From Amorphophallus konjac (Eukaryota > Streptophyta > Magnoliopsida > Alismatales > Araceae): 64,000 nt of DNA. The DNA is taken from positions 229,220,641 to 229,284,640 of the forward strand of contig CM040126.1 of NCBI GenBank assembly GCA_022559845.1, given 5' to 3'. This document shows positions 21,204-32,700 of the stretch, piece by piece; position 1 is the first letter of the stretch; each line of letters begins with the position of its first letter. The translations under genes were made by a program, and so were the position numbers. Below the pieces are notes generated by a model that was given only the letters and a program-made list of their open reading frames with translations, was not told where the DNA came from and ran no database searches.

Positions 21204-23771
21204 TCAGGCCTCGGGCCCACTTTGAAGCTCGGGAACAGCAGTAGGGGACGCGTCACCCCCGGTGCCTTCGGTGACGGCCGGCCCGGACACTGACCTCACC
21301 TGTAGGAGAACTGTCCCGGTCGTTGGTGACCCCGCTGGAGATGACTCCTCTGGTTCTTCCCCGGCCGAGGATGAGGAGCTGGAAACTGACTCATCCGAGT
21401 CATAACTCTGGCCGTAAGGAAAATCACCCCCGGCAAGGTGCTCATTGGCATAGCTCATCGCCCGGCGATAGCCCTGCCTAAATCCCTTTTGGGCACCCCG
21501 ACGGAGTGCTACCTCGTAGTAGGGTAGGGCAGCTTCAATCAGGTCGGCCGAGTAAGCTTTCGAGCCTTTGTAGCGCTCGATCGCCTCCGCCTCGACCTGC
21601 CCATCCCGAGCCCGCTCCGCCTCGGCCGCACGCTCTTCCGCCCTCGCCAGACGCTCCTCTAGCTCGGTCATCCTCCGCTCGGCTTCGATCGTCCGACCCT
21701 CCGCCCGGGCTCGGTCCGCCTCAGCCTCAGCGCGAAGGCGCTCCGCGTCCTCCGCCCGATCCTGCAGCTCGCCGCGCTCAAGCTCCCAGAGGCCGTCCAG
21801 CTCGATGTGACGTTGACGCTCGTCTTCTAGACGTTTGCTTTTCCTCTCGAGCGATTCTCGGGCCCTTGCTAGATGCTCGGCCAGCACCTCGGCTTCCCGT
21901 CGGATCGACCGCGCCAACTCCCTGAATGCGAGGAACTCCCGCCGAAGCCCCTCATGCTCCCCCTCGAGCCGGGATAGTTTCCCCTCGCACCCACCAAGGG
22001 TCCAGGCGAGCCTCGACCGCTCCGCCTCCGTCCGGGCGTGCGCCTCCGCCATCACGGCCGCTGTCCGAGCTATGACCAGGCCGCCCTCCATCAGGACATC
22101 AAGGACCCCGGCGGGAGTGCTGCGCCTTTCTCCCCCCCTCTCGGCAGTCGACCGGCAGAACCGATACAAGTCACCCGAGATACCGAGCCTGACCAGAGGT
22201 TCCGGCAAAGGGGACTGCTCCACCCTGGGCACCCCGCCAGAAGACCCTGTTCGTGCAGCGAAGCTGACCGTCCCGCGCGCCACGGTCGGTTGGGGTTGCA
22301 ACGCCTCCCCGGGCGAACCCCCACCCTCGACCGGCGCCGCGGGATCAACCGCACCAGCAGCTGCCGGCACATGGGGTTGCGACGCCCTCACGGGTGAACC
22401 CCCATCCGCGCCGACCAATCCCTCGGTCCCAGCGCCGGCCACACCGGCATCGGCCCCCTCTGCCCCCACAGAGGGGAGAGCCAACCCATCACCTCCCTCT
22501 GCGGGGCCCCTGGTCTCCTCGGCCCCCTCTCGCCCGGCGGATGGGAGAGCCAGCCCGGAGGGGTCGGCCCCATCCAGCCCCCGAGGGGGGAGCGCCGCCG
22601 AGCCAGAATCGCCCCCGACGGCGGTAGGAAGGCCGGCTTTCTTGGCCCTTTTCCTGGCCTTCACGGCCTCCCGCAACTTCCCCGCCAGGGGATCCTTGCG
22701 CTTCAGGCCGATCGATCGAGAAGTCCCCTCGGGGGCCGCCCCCTTGCCCTTATCTCGGCCATGGACGCGACCCGCCGAGACATCGGGCTCATCGACTGCC
22801 GAGTCATCTCCCAGATCGATGACCTCGGCCGCCTCCTCCAGAGGCTCCCGCCTCACGTCTGCAACAAGAAGAAGCCCCGGTCAGGAGGAGGAAAAGAGCT
22901 ACAACCCCCGAAAAAGAGCCTCAAGAGCTGTACCTGTCGACGTCAACCGCGAGAGAAGACACCGTTCGATGTTCTCCGGCGTCACCAGCTCCTCGGTCGA
23001 TTGACGGTTCTCCAGCAGACGGGCAGCCTGCCGCTCCACGTGGGGGTGGAACTCCTCCTGGCGAGGGGGCAGATTCGGGTGAAAGTTGGGCGAGGTCCGG
23101 CATCTCCAAATCTCGTCCGTCGCCACCGCCTTCACCCAGAAGAATTGGCTCTTCCACCCCTTGTGCGAGGAGTCCTTCGCGGCAAGCGAGATGCAGCTCC
23201 TATTCCGCCGCGCCTGGATGAAGTAGAAGCCTTTCCCCGCCGACTGGTGCGCTTTCAACTCAAAAAAGAAGTGGAAGAGGTCCAAAGAAGGAAAAATGTC
23301 GTGCTGACGACAAAGAATCCGGAAGGCCGAGAGCAACAGATATGAATTGGCCACCAACTGAATAGGCGCCAACCGGAAAAAATTAAGAAGCTGCAGCATG
23401 AAAGAGTCGAAAGGGAGCCGAAATCCACTCTTCCAAGCCAGGAGGAAGGTGCAAATGAGCTCATCACGATCATCCAGACTCGTCTCGTACGGAGTGGCGG
23501 CAATAAAGCTGTATCTGAGAGGCAGGCGGAAACGATGCTCCAGCCTCCGCACCTCCGCTTCCCCCAACTCACTACAGTTGGGGACGGGTTCCCGCCTCAC
23601 CGGCACAAGCTCCGGACTCTGATCCGCCATCGAGTCAGGAAGAGATCCCTCGTACGAGCTTGAAGACTCCGGGGGAGAAGGAAGTTGCCGGACCGCCTCT
23701 GCGGTTATCCTCGCCAACTCCTCGAACGCCGCCGCAAGGCTCCGCATCTCCGCTGTGCTCTCACGGCGCAT
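21204..23771 (-). CDS. spliced antisense gene of the Tat element (Transposase_28-like), intact
   Basis: Exon 1 (23771-22934) and exon 2 (22858-21204) join across a 75-bp intron with an AG/GTACAG donor and a pyrimidine-rich TTCTTGTTGCAG acceptor; the join keeps frame and gives 830 residues. The first ATG of the open frame is at 23771. Exon 1 encodes a domain with FRLPFDSFMLQLLNFFRLAP and QLVANSYLLLSAFRILCR, resembling Pfam Transposase_28 (putative gypsy-type transposon protein). Exon 2 has a low-complexity Ala/Gly/Glu part, then a long heptad-rich region from about residue 520 (RSRLAWTLGGCEGKLSRLEG onward) that should form a coiled coil, and a Ser/Glu-rich C-terminus. An antisense frame at this place is known in Tat elements; its role is not established. 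A poly(A) signal lies at 21124-21129. It has no stops although gag-pol is broken. Confidence 0.7.
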
Positions 23772-24031
23772 CAAGAAGCAAGGAAAGCCTAAAACCCTGG
23801 AAGCCTAGAACGATGAGCAGCGCCCCCTAAAAACCCCTGAGGGTGACGGCGCGCCGTTCCGTGCTCCGAGAAAAAGGGGGGCCCCTTCGTTTCGAATCCG
23901 TCAGGATCATCATTACGGGCCTCGGCGACCGCTATAAGCGGCTCCATAACGCCAACGGAATTCCACCCACCTGAGCCACGCCGTCCAAAGCCTCGAAAAA
24001 ATACTCATCCGAGCCTCCTTGGCTCGGGAGT
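23772..24031. other. Tat region upstream of the antisense gene
   Basis: No gene seen. On the minus strand this is promoter position for the antisense gene. A weak TATA-like CTTATAGC lies at about 23931-23940, some 160 bases before the start codon, in a short palindrome (CCGCTATAAGCGG). The plus strand runs into the polypurine tract. Confidence 0.35.
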
Positions 24032-24040
24032 AGGAGGGGG
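24032..24040 (+). promoter_or_regulatory. Tat polypurine tract
   Basis: AGGAGGGGGA lies five bases before the 3' LTR, the expected site for priming plus-strand DNA synthesis. Confidence 0.8.
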
Positions 24041-24045
24041 ACAAG

Positions 24046-24830
24046 TGGAGAGGGGGATTTCCGCAGCCCACCACAAAGGCAGCCCAACAAGACCCACAAG
24101 GTCCAACCAGGCGAGCCCACCCGAGTGATAGCCCACAGGGCCCACTTAGGGAGAAAAGCCCAATAAATAAGACTCGAGGAACTAACTCTCCCCGGCGGCC
24201 TTCTAGGCTCAGAGGGCCCGAGACAACGGTCAGGTCCCAAGGAAGGTCCGGCCTAAAGCCCTCTCCCCGTCCGAGAGAGATAGGCTCCAGCCGACCTATC
24301 CGACCCCACCCTCTCCGGGCCATGCCTATCGCTCGGACATTAGCTAGCATCCCCGAGGCTCGGTAAGGCCGGTTGATTATCTGCAGGTGTAGCCGTTCAG
24401 AGTCCTCCGCCAGCGGGAGAGTCAGGGGAGCCGCCGGACTCCAAGGGGATAACGTTCCCACGATCAGGCCATGAAAGCCCCCGTTAAAGACGTAACTCCC
24501 GCCGGGAACCCCTCAGCTTACAGGACTCCTGAAGGCGGCGCACTATTTAAGCAAGGGATACCCTCCGGAAGATGGTAAGATGAACTAAGCATTCACACAC
24601 CCTAAGCTCCTGAGCACGATTCGCTTCACCCTTTGGTGGAGAGGATTCTCGCGCATTAGCTCTCTCCTCCCCCCATTATTGCTTCCACCATAGCTCTACT
24701 GACTTAGCCATCGGAGGGTTTTGCCCCAGGGAGATCCCCTGGGCCCTCTGATACGTTTCCCTCTCTTGCAGATTCATCTTATGGTGATCCATAGCCCGCT
24801 CAGGACCCAGCGCGAGATCTCACCTCTTCA
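24046..24830 (+). repeat. Tat 3' LTR
   Basis: 785 bp, identical in length to the 5' LTR, starting TGGAGAGGGGG and ending CCTCTTCA, followed by the ctttt target duplication. Confidence 0.95.
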
Positions 24831-25944
24831 CTTTTAAATTACATATCTCCCAACTCCACAATTTCAATCCACTAACTTATAAAATTTGAATTCTTGACAA
24901 CAAGGATATCAGTTTGTGAGGCAAGCTGACGCCGGACGAGCTCCACGTGTATGGGAGGCCACATCAACTGTAAATTATAAGCATCATTTACATGGCTGTC
25001 GGGATCGTGCCAAGGCTCTAGCCAGGGGGAGCGAGGACTGTGGCCTTTGGAAGGCAAATGGCCCCATATGGATGAGGAGGGAGCGCTGGGAGGACCTCTG
25101 TGATAGATGGGCCGAGCCTAAGTGGATCGCCAAATCCGCAAAAGCCAAAGCCGTACGTGCGTTACATCCAGACGTGCTTCTCCATACTTCTGGATCTGTT
25201 TCCTTCGCGACCCAAAAGGAGAGATTGGTAAGTAATAATCTTAATTTTATTATACTTTATTTTTTATATGTCCTTATTTATTCTCTATAACATGTATAAC
25301 AGGAAAAAAAGAGGGGTGGTACGGTCTTGTACCGCGATATATTTGCTATAGTTCACCAGAAGAAGGGCACCGATCAGTATGTGAGCGAGAGAGCTCGCTT
25401 GGTAGTGGTAAGATTATACATACACATTTCTTGTCTATTTCAATTTTTAAATATGATTTATTAATATGAAATTTACAATATTTTTTATTCAATTTTCAGG
25501 AGTCATATGACATGCATATGATTGAAAAGTACGGGGAAGAGGAGACGCAGCGGCCGCAGCTAGATCCTGAAGCATGGGTAGCAGCAGCCGGCCCACTGAA
25601 GAAAGGACGAGTATACGGTTTTGGGTAAAGCTTGGACGCCAGCCCGATTCTAGCATCTTGTCCGGGCTCAGCTTCGTCCTATCCTGGTAGCAATTCCTTC
25701 TCTACTCCTTCCATCGGCACTTCTACGAGTCAGATTACATCCATCGTCGAACATGTAGTAGGAATGGTCGAGGAACGCATGGAGGCACGCTTTGCACGTG
25801 TGGTTGCTACCCTCCTGGCCCAGGCGGGGATTTTGCCTCAGGGAGCACCCTCGAGCACAACACATCCCTCTCATGTGAGTATTTAATTTAATTTTTAATT
25901 TCGTAGACTTTAGAGTTATAATAGGGGGGAATATGTGATACCAA

Positions 25945-27310
25945 TGTTGTGTGCCCTATAGGCAAAGTCAGAAGCAAGTATATGATATTGTGTGCATAGC
26001 AGTATAGATCCTATATAAATTTTAAGCTCAATTTTTAAGCATAAGATAATTTAACACTCAGCAATCAAACCACGAGCTCAGATGATATTTGTGAGAACAA
26101 TATAAATGAAAGTGACAAGAATGCACCAACGAAGAGAATGCTACTTCACAGAATCAACACAGATCAGATAGATCTAACAGAATGCAATATAACCACTTAG
26201 CGTATAGGGAAGATCAGTTCATACGCAAACCTATGAATGGAGGCCTTAGATGATAAAGGCCAATCACACCAATGAAAATCACGACACAGAGAATTTTTTG
26301 GTGATTCGATTTGCCACACAGATCTACGTACACCCTACGTCTAACCTGAGTGTGGCTTGCCCTTGCAATAGCAATAACCGTAGACTCAGTCTGCAAATAA
26401 ACGCTGACTTACAGCTTGACCTATAAGAACACTCTCCTCTCTTTTGATCAATTTAGAAGGAACCGTGAGTAACACCCAGTTACCCACAACCAGAGGACTT
26501 GTCCTCTCTTCCTCTGAAGCACAGAGAGAATCATTCTCTTCAACCAGTTTCATCATTCTTCAAATGTCAGCGACATGAGCCACTTTACACCACTGAACAG
26601 GCATTTCAAACTGCTATATAGCCATTTGTCTGCTTTGTCCACCCATTTTCACCCTTAATCCGCAGCTAAAAAGTCTTCTTTCATTCTGTGAATTATTCTG
26701 TCAGAAGTCGACTTGTAAGCCCTCCCGAGTCAGCTTGAGGTTCTTGGATTTCAGCTGTTTCACACCTGCTGCCTATAATTCACCTTTTCATAGCTATTTA
26801 TCACCACTGTTGCCTATTATTCACCTTTGCACTGCTATTTATCACCATTGTTGCCTATTATTCACCTAGTCCATCTATTTGTCACCCTTAAGGTAGTATC
26901 TGTCACCCGTCATGCACATTTGTCAGCCTTAAGGGATATTTTTCACCCTTATTCTTCAGCGGGTATAGAGTCTATCTTAAACTGATATATTAGCTTGTTC
27001 CTTCAGCGATTGGAGGCTTCTTCTGTATAGTTGTTTCTAGCGCTGCTGTGACACTGCCATGCTTATTCTTACCTGAATTCTTCAGATATTACAGTTCTTC
27101 AAACAAACATCTTTCAAGCATACAGACATAACAGTTCAAGCATTCACAGCATTCACATTACAACTCTTCAAGCCTTCATATGAAAATGTTGTTCAAGGCA
27201 TTAGAAAACATATCGACATTACCTAGCACACATCAAATTCATGATATAAAAAACCATTATCATAATATGATTCATAGTGTTAGACATCATCAAAATCACA
27301 GGGCACAACA
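25945..27310 (-). mobile_element. solo LTR of a SIRE-like copia element, reverse orientation
   Basis: On the minus strand it starts TGTTGTGCCCTGTGATTTTG and ends GGGCACACAACA. The start matches the start of the copia A LTR at 38192 (TGTTGCACTCCTACGGTTTT, both followed by GATGATGTC). Near its end it shares the block GGTGTACGTAGATC...AATCACC...AAAAATTCTCTG with the U5 of copia A. There is no internal region, so it is a solo LTR in the last intron of the TnpA-like gene. Its U3 carries GTGACAAAT motifs (minus strand, 26790-26960) in place of the GGTCGGTGCA motifs of the other LTRs. A clean 5-bp target duplication is not evident. Confidence 0.75.
26790..26960 (-). repeat. GTGACAAAT motif array in the U3 of the solo LTR
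   Basis: On the minus strand, copies of AAGGGTGACAAATA and variants (GTGATAAATA, GTGAAAAATA, GTGACAGATA) occur near 26935, 26915, 26896, 26875, 26834 and 26791. A longer duplicated unit of about 43 bases (GGTGAATAATAGGCAACA plus GGTGATAAATAGC) overlaps the last copies. Confidence 0.65.
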
Positions 27311-27779
27311 ATAACATTACTACTTAGTTCAAAGAATTCACCTTTGAGAGGGAAAGAAATAATCTTCATGTTATCTACTTTCGGCCTTAGAAAATCAAAA
27401 AGATATTTAACTACATATATTAATAATTATATTTATTAAAATCTATTTATTATTTATTTTTTATGATGTAGGATCCGCCTGCAGCCGATGATGGTGGAGA
27501 TGCTATGAATGACGAATGTCGAATGACGAATGAGGATGGTGCAATGGATATCTCTTGATTTTTTTAATGATATTATGAAAAAATGATACATTTCAATTAA
27601 TGTAACTGTAACTTTTTTTATTCACTGATTTATGTGTTGTGGATGTTCTTTATTCTAATTTACAACAGGATTTTATCTTATTGTGTGTTGTATATGTTGT
27701 TTCTTGCGTGTTTTATGTTGAGTTGAGTCAATTGTGGTGTATAATTGTAGCTTTAAACAGGTTTTTAAAATTTTAAAAT

Positions 27780-28560
27780 ATATAAAAAAGTATGTGGAGA
27801 AAGTTTTCGACAGAATTTCGACCAACTAACAATTCATCAAAACCAATTTCACTCACTTATTTCCTGACGTATTTATTTTCCAGTGCAAATCAGTCGAAAG
27901 GTTCAAACGTATTGTCGACCAAGTAAATGTTCATCGGAACAAATTTTATACACATTAGTTTCGACATATTACGTACCCGTCTCAAATACGTCGATAATTA
28001 ACGACGTCTTTTCGAACAGAAATAGTTTCGTCGGAAGTAATTTCATTCAAACTAGTTTTGACATATTAATTATCCGTCTTAAATTCGTCGGGCATTAACG
28101 ACTTATTTTCGACACAATAGTAGTTCGTCGTACCTAATATGACCCACAGGTTTCCAACGTACTATTTATGCGATAAAAATTCGTCAAAAATTAAGGACGT
28201 ATTTGCCACCAAATTAACTTTCGTCAGAACTAATTTAACCCATATGTTTGCGACCACAGAATATATCTATCGGGCATCCGTCGAAAACTTTAGACCTATT
28301 TTCAACTAAATTATGTTCTGTCACAATGATTAATTAATTTTTGTATTATTAAATACCAACATAAATAGCCACGATTATTTCGATGACATATTTTCGTCGA
28401 TAATTTTGGACTTATTCACGACGCTATCTCATTACGTCAAAAATTTGCGACGAAATAGTTTCAACGTCCATATTCCGTCGTTATTACATCGAAAATACGT
28501 CGAAAATGCTTATTGCGACGTATCTGCGACGAATTTGTGACGGTAAATGGACGTCGAAAT
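27780..28560. repeat. CACTA subterminal repeats
   Basis: A degenerate tandem unit of roughly 105 bases recurs about five times, each with blocks like TTCGTCGGAA, TAATTTCA, GACATATTA and ATTAACGAC. CGTCG and its complement CGACG occur many times, both orientations mixed towards the end. In CACTA elements such subterminal motifs are the TnpA binding sites; that they are here is inference from position. Confidence 0.75.
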
Positions 28561-28571
28561 TTCTCATTTCT

Positions 28572-28580
28572 CTTGTAGTG
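28572..28580. repeat. CACTA right terminal inverted repeat
   Basis: CTTGTAGTG, the complement of CACTACAAG, ends the subterminal repeat block. The next three bases (TGT) would be the target duplication, but the left copy is not in view. Confidence 0.8.
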
Positions 28581-28787
28581 TGTCCTAGGGAAAAAAAGTC
28601 ATGTCATATGATAATTCCAAGGTTAAGGACCCACACCTTTGAAAACTAGGAAAGAAATTCCCCACCTATGCGAGAATTGGGTAGAGCCCGGAATAAGATA
28701 ATAAATTAGCTCTAGATTAATCCCTTTCAAAAATTCCATGAGGATTAACAATTTGTTATTCTCTCAGGTACTTTATTCTTATTTGCA

Positions 28788-29790
28788 ATGGCTCATCGCG
28801 TAGATTGGAACGGTATGCAAGAGACCGTCGCTGGTCTAACACAAGCACTGCAAACCATGGTGCAAGCTGGCGCAGGAGCGAGAGCTGGAGACCAACACCA
28901 CAATTTTCGGAGCTTAAATCCTCTAAGATTTTCTGGTTCCTCAAATCCAAATGAAGCTGAAAACTGGATAGACGAAATGAACCATATTTTTAAAGTTATG
29001 CAATGTGCAGATGAAGAAAAGGTTCACCTTGCTACCTTTCAACTAAACAAAGATGCCCGTACGTGGTGGAAGTCCATTCCTACACCCCCAGCTGATGCAC
29101 CACACACGTGGGAAGGCTTCCTTACGCTCTTTCGAGCCAAGTACTTTTCTGAGCACATCAAAGAGCGGAAGGCTATGGAATTTGCTTCTCTTCGCCAGGG
29201 CATGATGTCAGTGGCAGAATTTGAACTTCAAATTTCCAGGTTGGCGCCATATGATCCGCACTTGATTAGCACCGACTGCTAAAGGCTAATCAGTTTATTG
29301 ATGGTTTAAGGCCTGGGTATGTTCAGCAACTGGGGACTCAGAATATCCGTACTTATACGGAGATGGTCCAGCAGGCGCATCTATGCGAGAGGACCTTAGA
29401 GAAGGTCAAGAAATTAAAAGGAAAGGGAGAGGAGCCGAGCCGAAGGTCTGATCGGCATGATAAGAAGAAGAAGTTCAGCATCACGGAACCCTACAAATCC
29501 CATGATAACAAGAAAAGATCCCGAAATGGGAGAGGTAGTGGCTACCACAAGAACAAGAAGGTCAAAGAAGAGGACAAGCAGGTCACTACGGCCTGTACTT
29601 TCTGTGAGAAGTTTGGTCATTCGGCCGAAGAATGCTGGAAGCGCCTTGGCGCTTGTCTCTGTTGTGGCAGCATGGAGCACCGTATGCCAGATTGCCCCCT
29701 TATGAAGGAGCTATCTTCTAGAAGTGGACGTAAACGGCAGGCTCGTCTTAATGCCGTCATGAATGATGATGAAGCGCCTAGGGATGATGG
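28788..29790 (+). pseudogene. Tekay 1 gag, frameshifted
   Basis: This is the capsid and nucleocapsid part. It starts at 28788 (MAHRVDWNGMQETVAGLTQA). The gag domain reads FRSLNPLRFSGSSNPNEAEN, WIDEMNHIFKVMQC and ARTWWKS in its first 165 residues. A frameshift near 29280 breaks it; the other frame continues ANQFIDGLRPGYVQQLGTQN. A basic stretch follows, then a zinc knuckle CTFCEKFGHSAEECWKRLGA and a second Cys-rich motif CLCCGSMEHRMPDC (29595-29700). Confidence 0.85.
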
Positions 29791-32700
29791 ACTTATGGAA
29801 GGTACTATTCACATTTGTTCGCATCCTGCTTTTTTACTATTCAATACTGGTGCTTCTCATTCTTTTATATCTACTTCCTTCGTAAAAACTTTGCCTATTT
29901 TGTCAGTTCCTTTACCTTCGGAACTTGCTATTACTACGCCTTTTGGCCCCGGAACCAAACTCACCAACTATTATCCAAATAGTGAGGTAAGGGTAGAAGG
30001 ACATAATCTTCTTACAAATCTCGTATGCCTTGATATGGAGGGCTACGATGTTATTCTAGGCGTAGATTGGCTTGTAGACCATGATGCTTACATCAATTGC
30101 CGCAACAGGATTATCTCTTTTCGGAAACCTGGTCTTCCAAGGTTTTCCTTCCTTGGTATCAAGTATAGAAGCATCCAGCCATTATTTCATCTCTGCACGC
30201 TTGCAAATTAATTTCGCAAGGATGTGTAGCTTTTCTTACTTCCGTTATCCTCACCGAATCCAAGGAGATCATCTTAGAGGATATCTCGATTGTCAATGAT
30301 TTTTCGGATGTATTTCCATCAGATTTACCCAGTTTACCGCCCGAAAGGGAAGTAAACTTCGCCATTGAACTTATTACTGGAGCAACACCTGTTTCAATAG
30401 CTCCCTATAGGATGTCCCCCACCGAACTCAAGGAATTAAAGAGACAACTTCAGGAGCTACTAGACAAGGGTTTTATTCGACCCAGCACATCCCCTTGGGG
30501 TGCGCCGGTTCTTTTTGTCAAGAAGAAGGATGGATCTCTCAGGTTATGTATAGATTATCGATGACTGAATCAGATTACTATCAAGAACAAGTATCCGTTG
30601 CCGCGTATCGATGAGCTCTTTGATCAGATTTTGGGAGCATAGTATTTTTCCAAAATCGACCTCAGGTCAGGTTATCATCAACTCAAGATCAAGGATGAAG
30701 ACATATATAAGATGGCTTTCCGGAGCCGTTATGGCCACTACGAATTTGTGGTAATGCCGTTCGGGTTAACCAACGCCCCGGTAGCATTCATGCAACTTAT
30801 GAATAACGTCTTCAGGCCGTATCTCGACCAATTTGTGGTCGTATTCATTGATGACATTCTCATATATTCCAAGACTAAGGAAGAACATGAAGAATATTTA
30901 AGGATAGCCTTACAAACTTTAAGAGAACATAAGCTTTATGCCAAACTTAGTAAGTGCGAGTTCTGGCTCAAGGAGGTCTCTTTCCTTGGCCACATCATTT
31001 CAAAGAAAGGTATCGCTGTGGATCCTTCTAAAGTGGAAGCTGTCAAAAAATGGAGCCGGCCAATGACCGTGTCAGAAGTTAGAAGTTTTATGGGCCTGAC
31101 TGGTTATTACAAAAGATTTATTAAGGATTTCTCCAAGATCGATGTTCCTTTGACTAGACTTACAAGAAAAGAAAATCCTTTTATATGGTCGAAGGACTGC
31201 GAGGAGAGTTTTCTAACTCTTAAGGATCACCTCACCACAGCCCCTATTTTGACATTGCCCGTTGAGGGTGGTGGTTTTGAAGTCTATACGGATGCATCTG
31301 GCATTGGCCTAGGGTGCGTTCTTATGCAAAATGGAAAGGTAATTTGCTATTCTTCAAGACAATTGAAACATCACAAAGAGAATTATCTTGTGCATGATTT
31401 AGAATTGGCGAATGTTATATTTGCCTTTAAAATTTGGTGTCACTACCTTTACGGAGAAAAATTTACGATTTATTCAAAACACAAAAGTTTGAAGTATTTG
31501 TTCTCCCAAAAGGAGCTGAATATGAGGCAAAGAAGATGGTTAGAATACCTAAAGGACTTTGATTTTGCTATTCAATATCATCCTGGCAAGGCTAATGCTG
31601 TAGCGGATGTACTCAGCAGAAAACCAATGGGAAAGCTATCAAGTCTCATGATTAGTATGACTAATCTCATTCCTCAATTTGCTTAGTTGAATTTAGATAT
31701 TGACATAAAGGAAGAAGACTGCTTTATGGCCAGTATTCGAACTCAACCTACATTAATGGCAAATCTGGTCAAGCTACAAGACAATGATCCATTATTACTA
31801 GAGATTAAAGCTAATATTGAGCAAAGGCCGGATTTCTCTGTTGCCGACGATGGAAGATTATTATTCAGGGATCGAATTTGTATACCAGATCTTGTTGATA
31901 CTAAGAAACTGATTCTGGAAGAAGCTCACAATTCTAAATATACCATTCATCCCGATGGTACAAAAATGTATCAGGATCTTATAAGGAACTTTTGGTGGCC
32001 TAACATGAAAAGAGAAGTGGCAAATTTCGTGTCTCGCTGTCTCACTTGTCAACAAGTAAAGGCAGAGCATTTAAGACCCGCAGGTAAATTACACCTCTTA
32101 AATATTCCCGAATGGAAATGGGAAAGTGTAGGGATGGATTTCATTATGGGTTTACCTAAAATAAGAGGAGGACACGATGGTATATGCGTAATCATAGACC
32201 GATTGACTAAGTCTGCATATTTTCTAGCAATAAAAAGTAGATGGTCTGTGGATATTCTCGCAGCCTTATACATAAGGAAAATCGTCAAATTGCATGGTGT
32301 CCATGTCACTATTATATCTGATAGAGATCCCCGATTCACGTCACAATTTTAGAAGGGTCTTCAACATTCTCTAGGGACCCGACTAAACTTTAGCATGGCA
32401 TTCCATCCACAAACTGATGGTCAAACGGAGAGGACGAATCAAGTGGTGGAAGATATGCTCAGGGCTTGTGCTATTGATTTTGGAGGAAGTTGGCATGATC
32501 ACTTGCCTCTAGTGGAATTTGCATACAATAATAACTATCAGGCTAGTATACAAATGGCACCATTTGAAGCTCTGTATGGAAGGAGTTGTCGTTCCCTTAT
32601 CTATTGGAATGAAGTAGGAGAGAGGTAATTTCTCGGTCCCGATATTATTAGGGATACTACCGAGTAGATTAAACTCATTCGAGAAAGACTTCAGATGGCC

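Larger units (their letters stand above)
13744..24830 (+). mobile_element. Tat/Retand-type Ty3-gypsy retrotransposon, full length (11,087 bp)
   Basis: Both LTRs are 785 bp (13744-14528 and 24046-24830), start TG and end CA, and the element is flanked by the 5-bp duplication ctttt (13739-13743 and 24831-24835). Primer site, gag, protease, RT, two RNase H domains, integrase, an antisense gene and a polypurine tract appear in the order expected for the Tat lineage. By eye I count about 17 differences between the LTRs, near 2%, so it is young compared with the decayed CACTA gene around it. It is far richer in G+C than its surroundings. The gag-pol frames have several stops and at least two frameshifts, so it is non-autonomous as read. 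Confidence 0.95.
12092..27558 (+). pseudogene. CACTA TnpA-like protein gene (Transposase_24), split by insertions
   Basis: TnpA-type proteins bind the subterminal repeats of CACTA elements. The gene starts at 12092 (MVRGRSGSFRRGG), runs through the mini-exon array (12232-13118) and an exon at about 13372-13510 (GTSPAIVGSSAQPGT). It enters the Transposase_24 domain at about 13594 (FITHIIERHVTGPYKSFRKF). A Tat element interrupts it at 13744-24830, apparently in an intron. The domain resumes at 24913-25227 (105 codons; PDVLLHTSGSVSFATQKERL), then 25303-25407 (35 codons), 25500-25874 (includes an EERMEARFARVVATLLAQ helix) and 27472-27558 (ends NEDGAMDIS). All these exons have GT..AG borders and stay in frame. 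The last intron holds a solo LTR. One TAA falls after YGFG near 25626, and one mini-exon carries a stop. Confidence 0.8.
7444..28580 (+). mobile_element. CACTA (En/Spm-type) DNA transposon, right end present, left end not found
   Basis: It encodes the two standard CACTA proteins in the same direction: tnp2-type transposase (8276-11973) and a TnpA-like Transposase_24 protein (12092-27558). The right end is CTTGTAGTG (the complement of CACTACAAG) at 28572-28580, preceded by about 700 bases of subterminal repeats rich in CGTCG. I searched for CACTACAAG on the left and found no credible copy, so the true left end may lie outside the window or be lost; 7444 is only where leader-like sequence begins. 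An 11-kb Tat element (13744-24830) and a solo copia LTR (25945-27310) are inserted in it. The right end abuts the leader of the Tekay 1 element, so CACTA appears to be inserted there. Confidence 0.8.

Noticed and set aside
21835..23004. Plus-strand open frame of 389 codons in the Tat element
   Set aside because: It lies opposite the spliced antisense gene, is low-complexity Ser/Pro/Arg, and follows from high G+C.
25945..27310. Treating this intron segment as a host intron only
   Set aside because: Inverted match of both ends and the U5 block to SIRE-like LTRs shows a solo LTR, although its target duplication is unclear.
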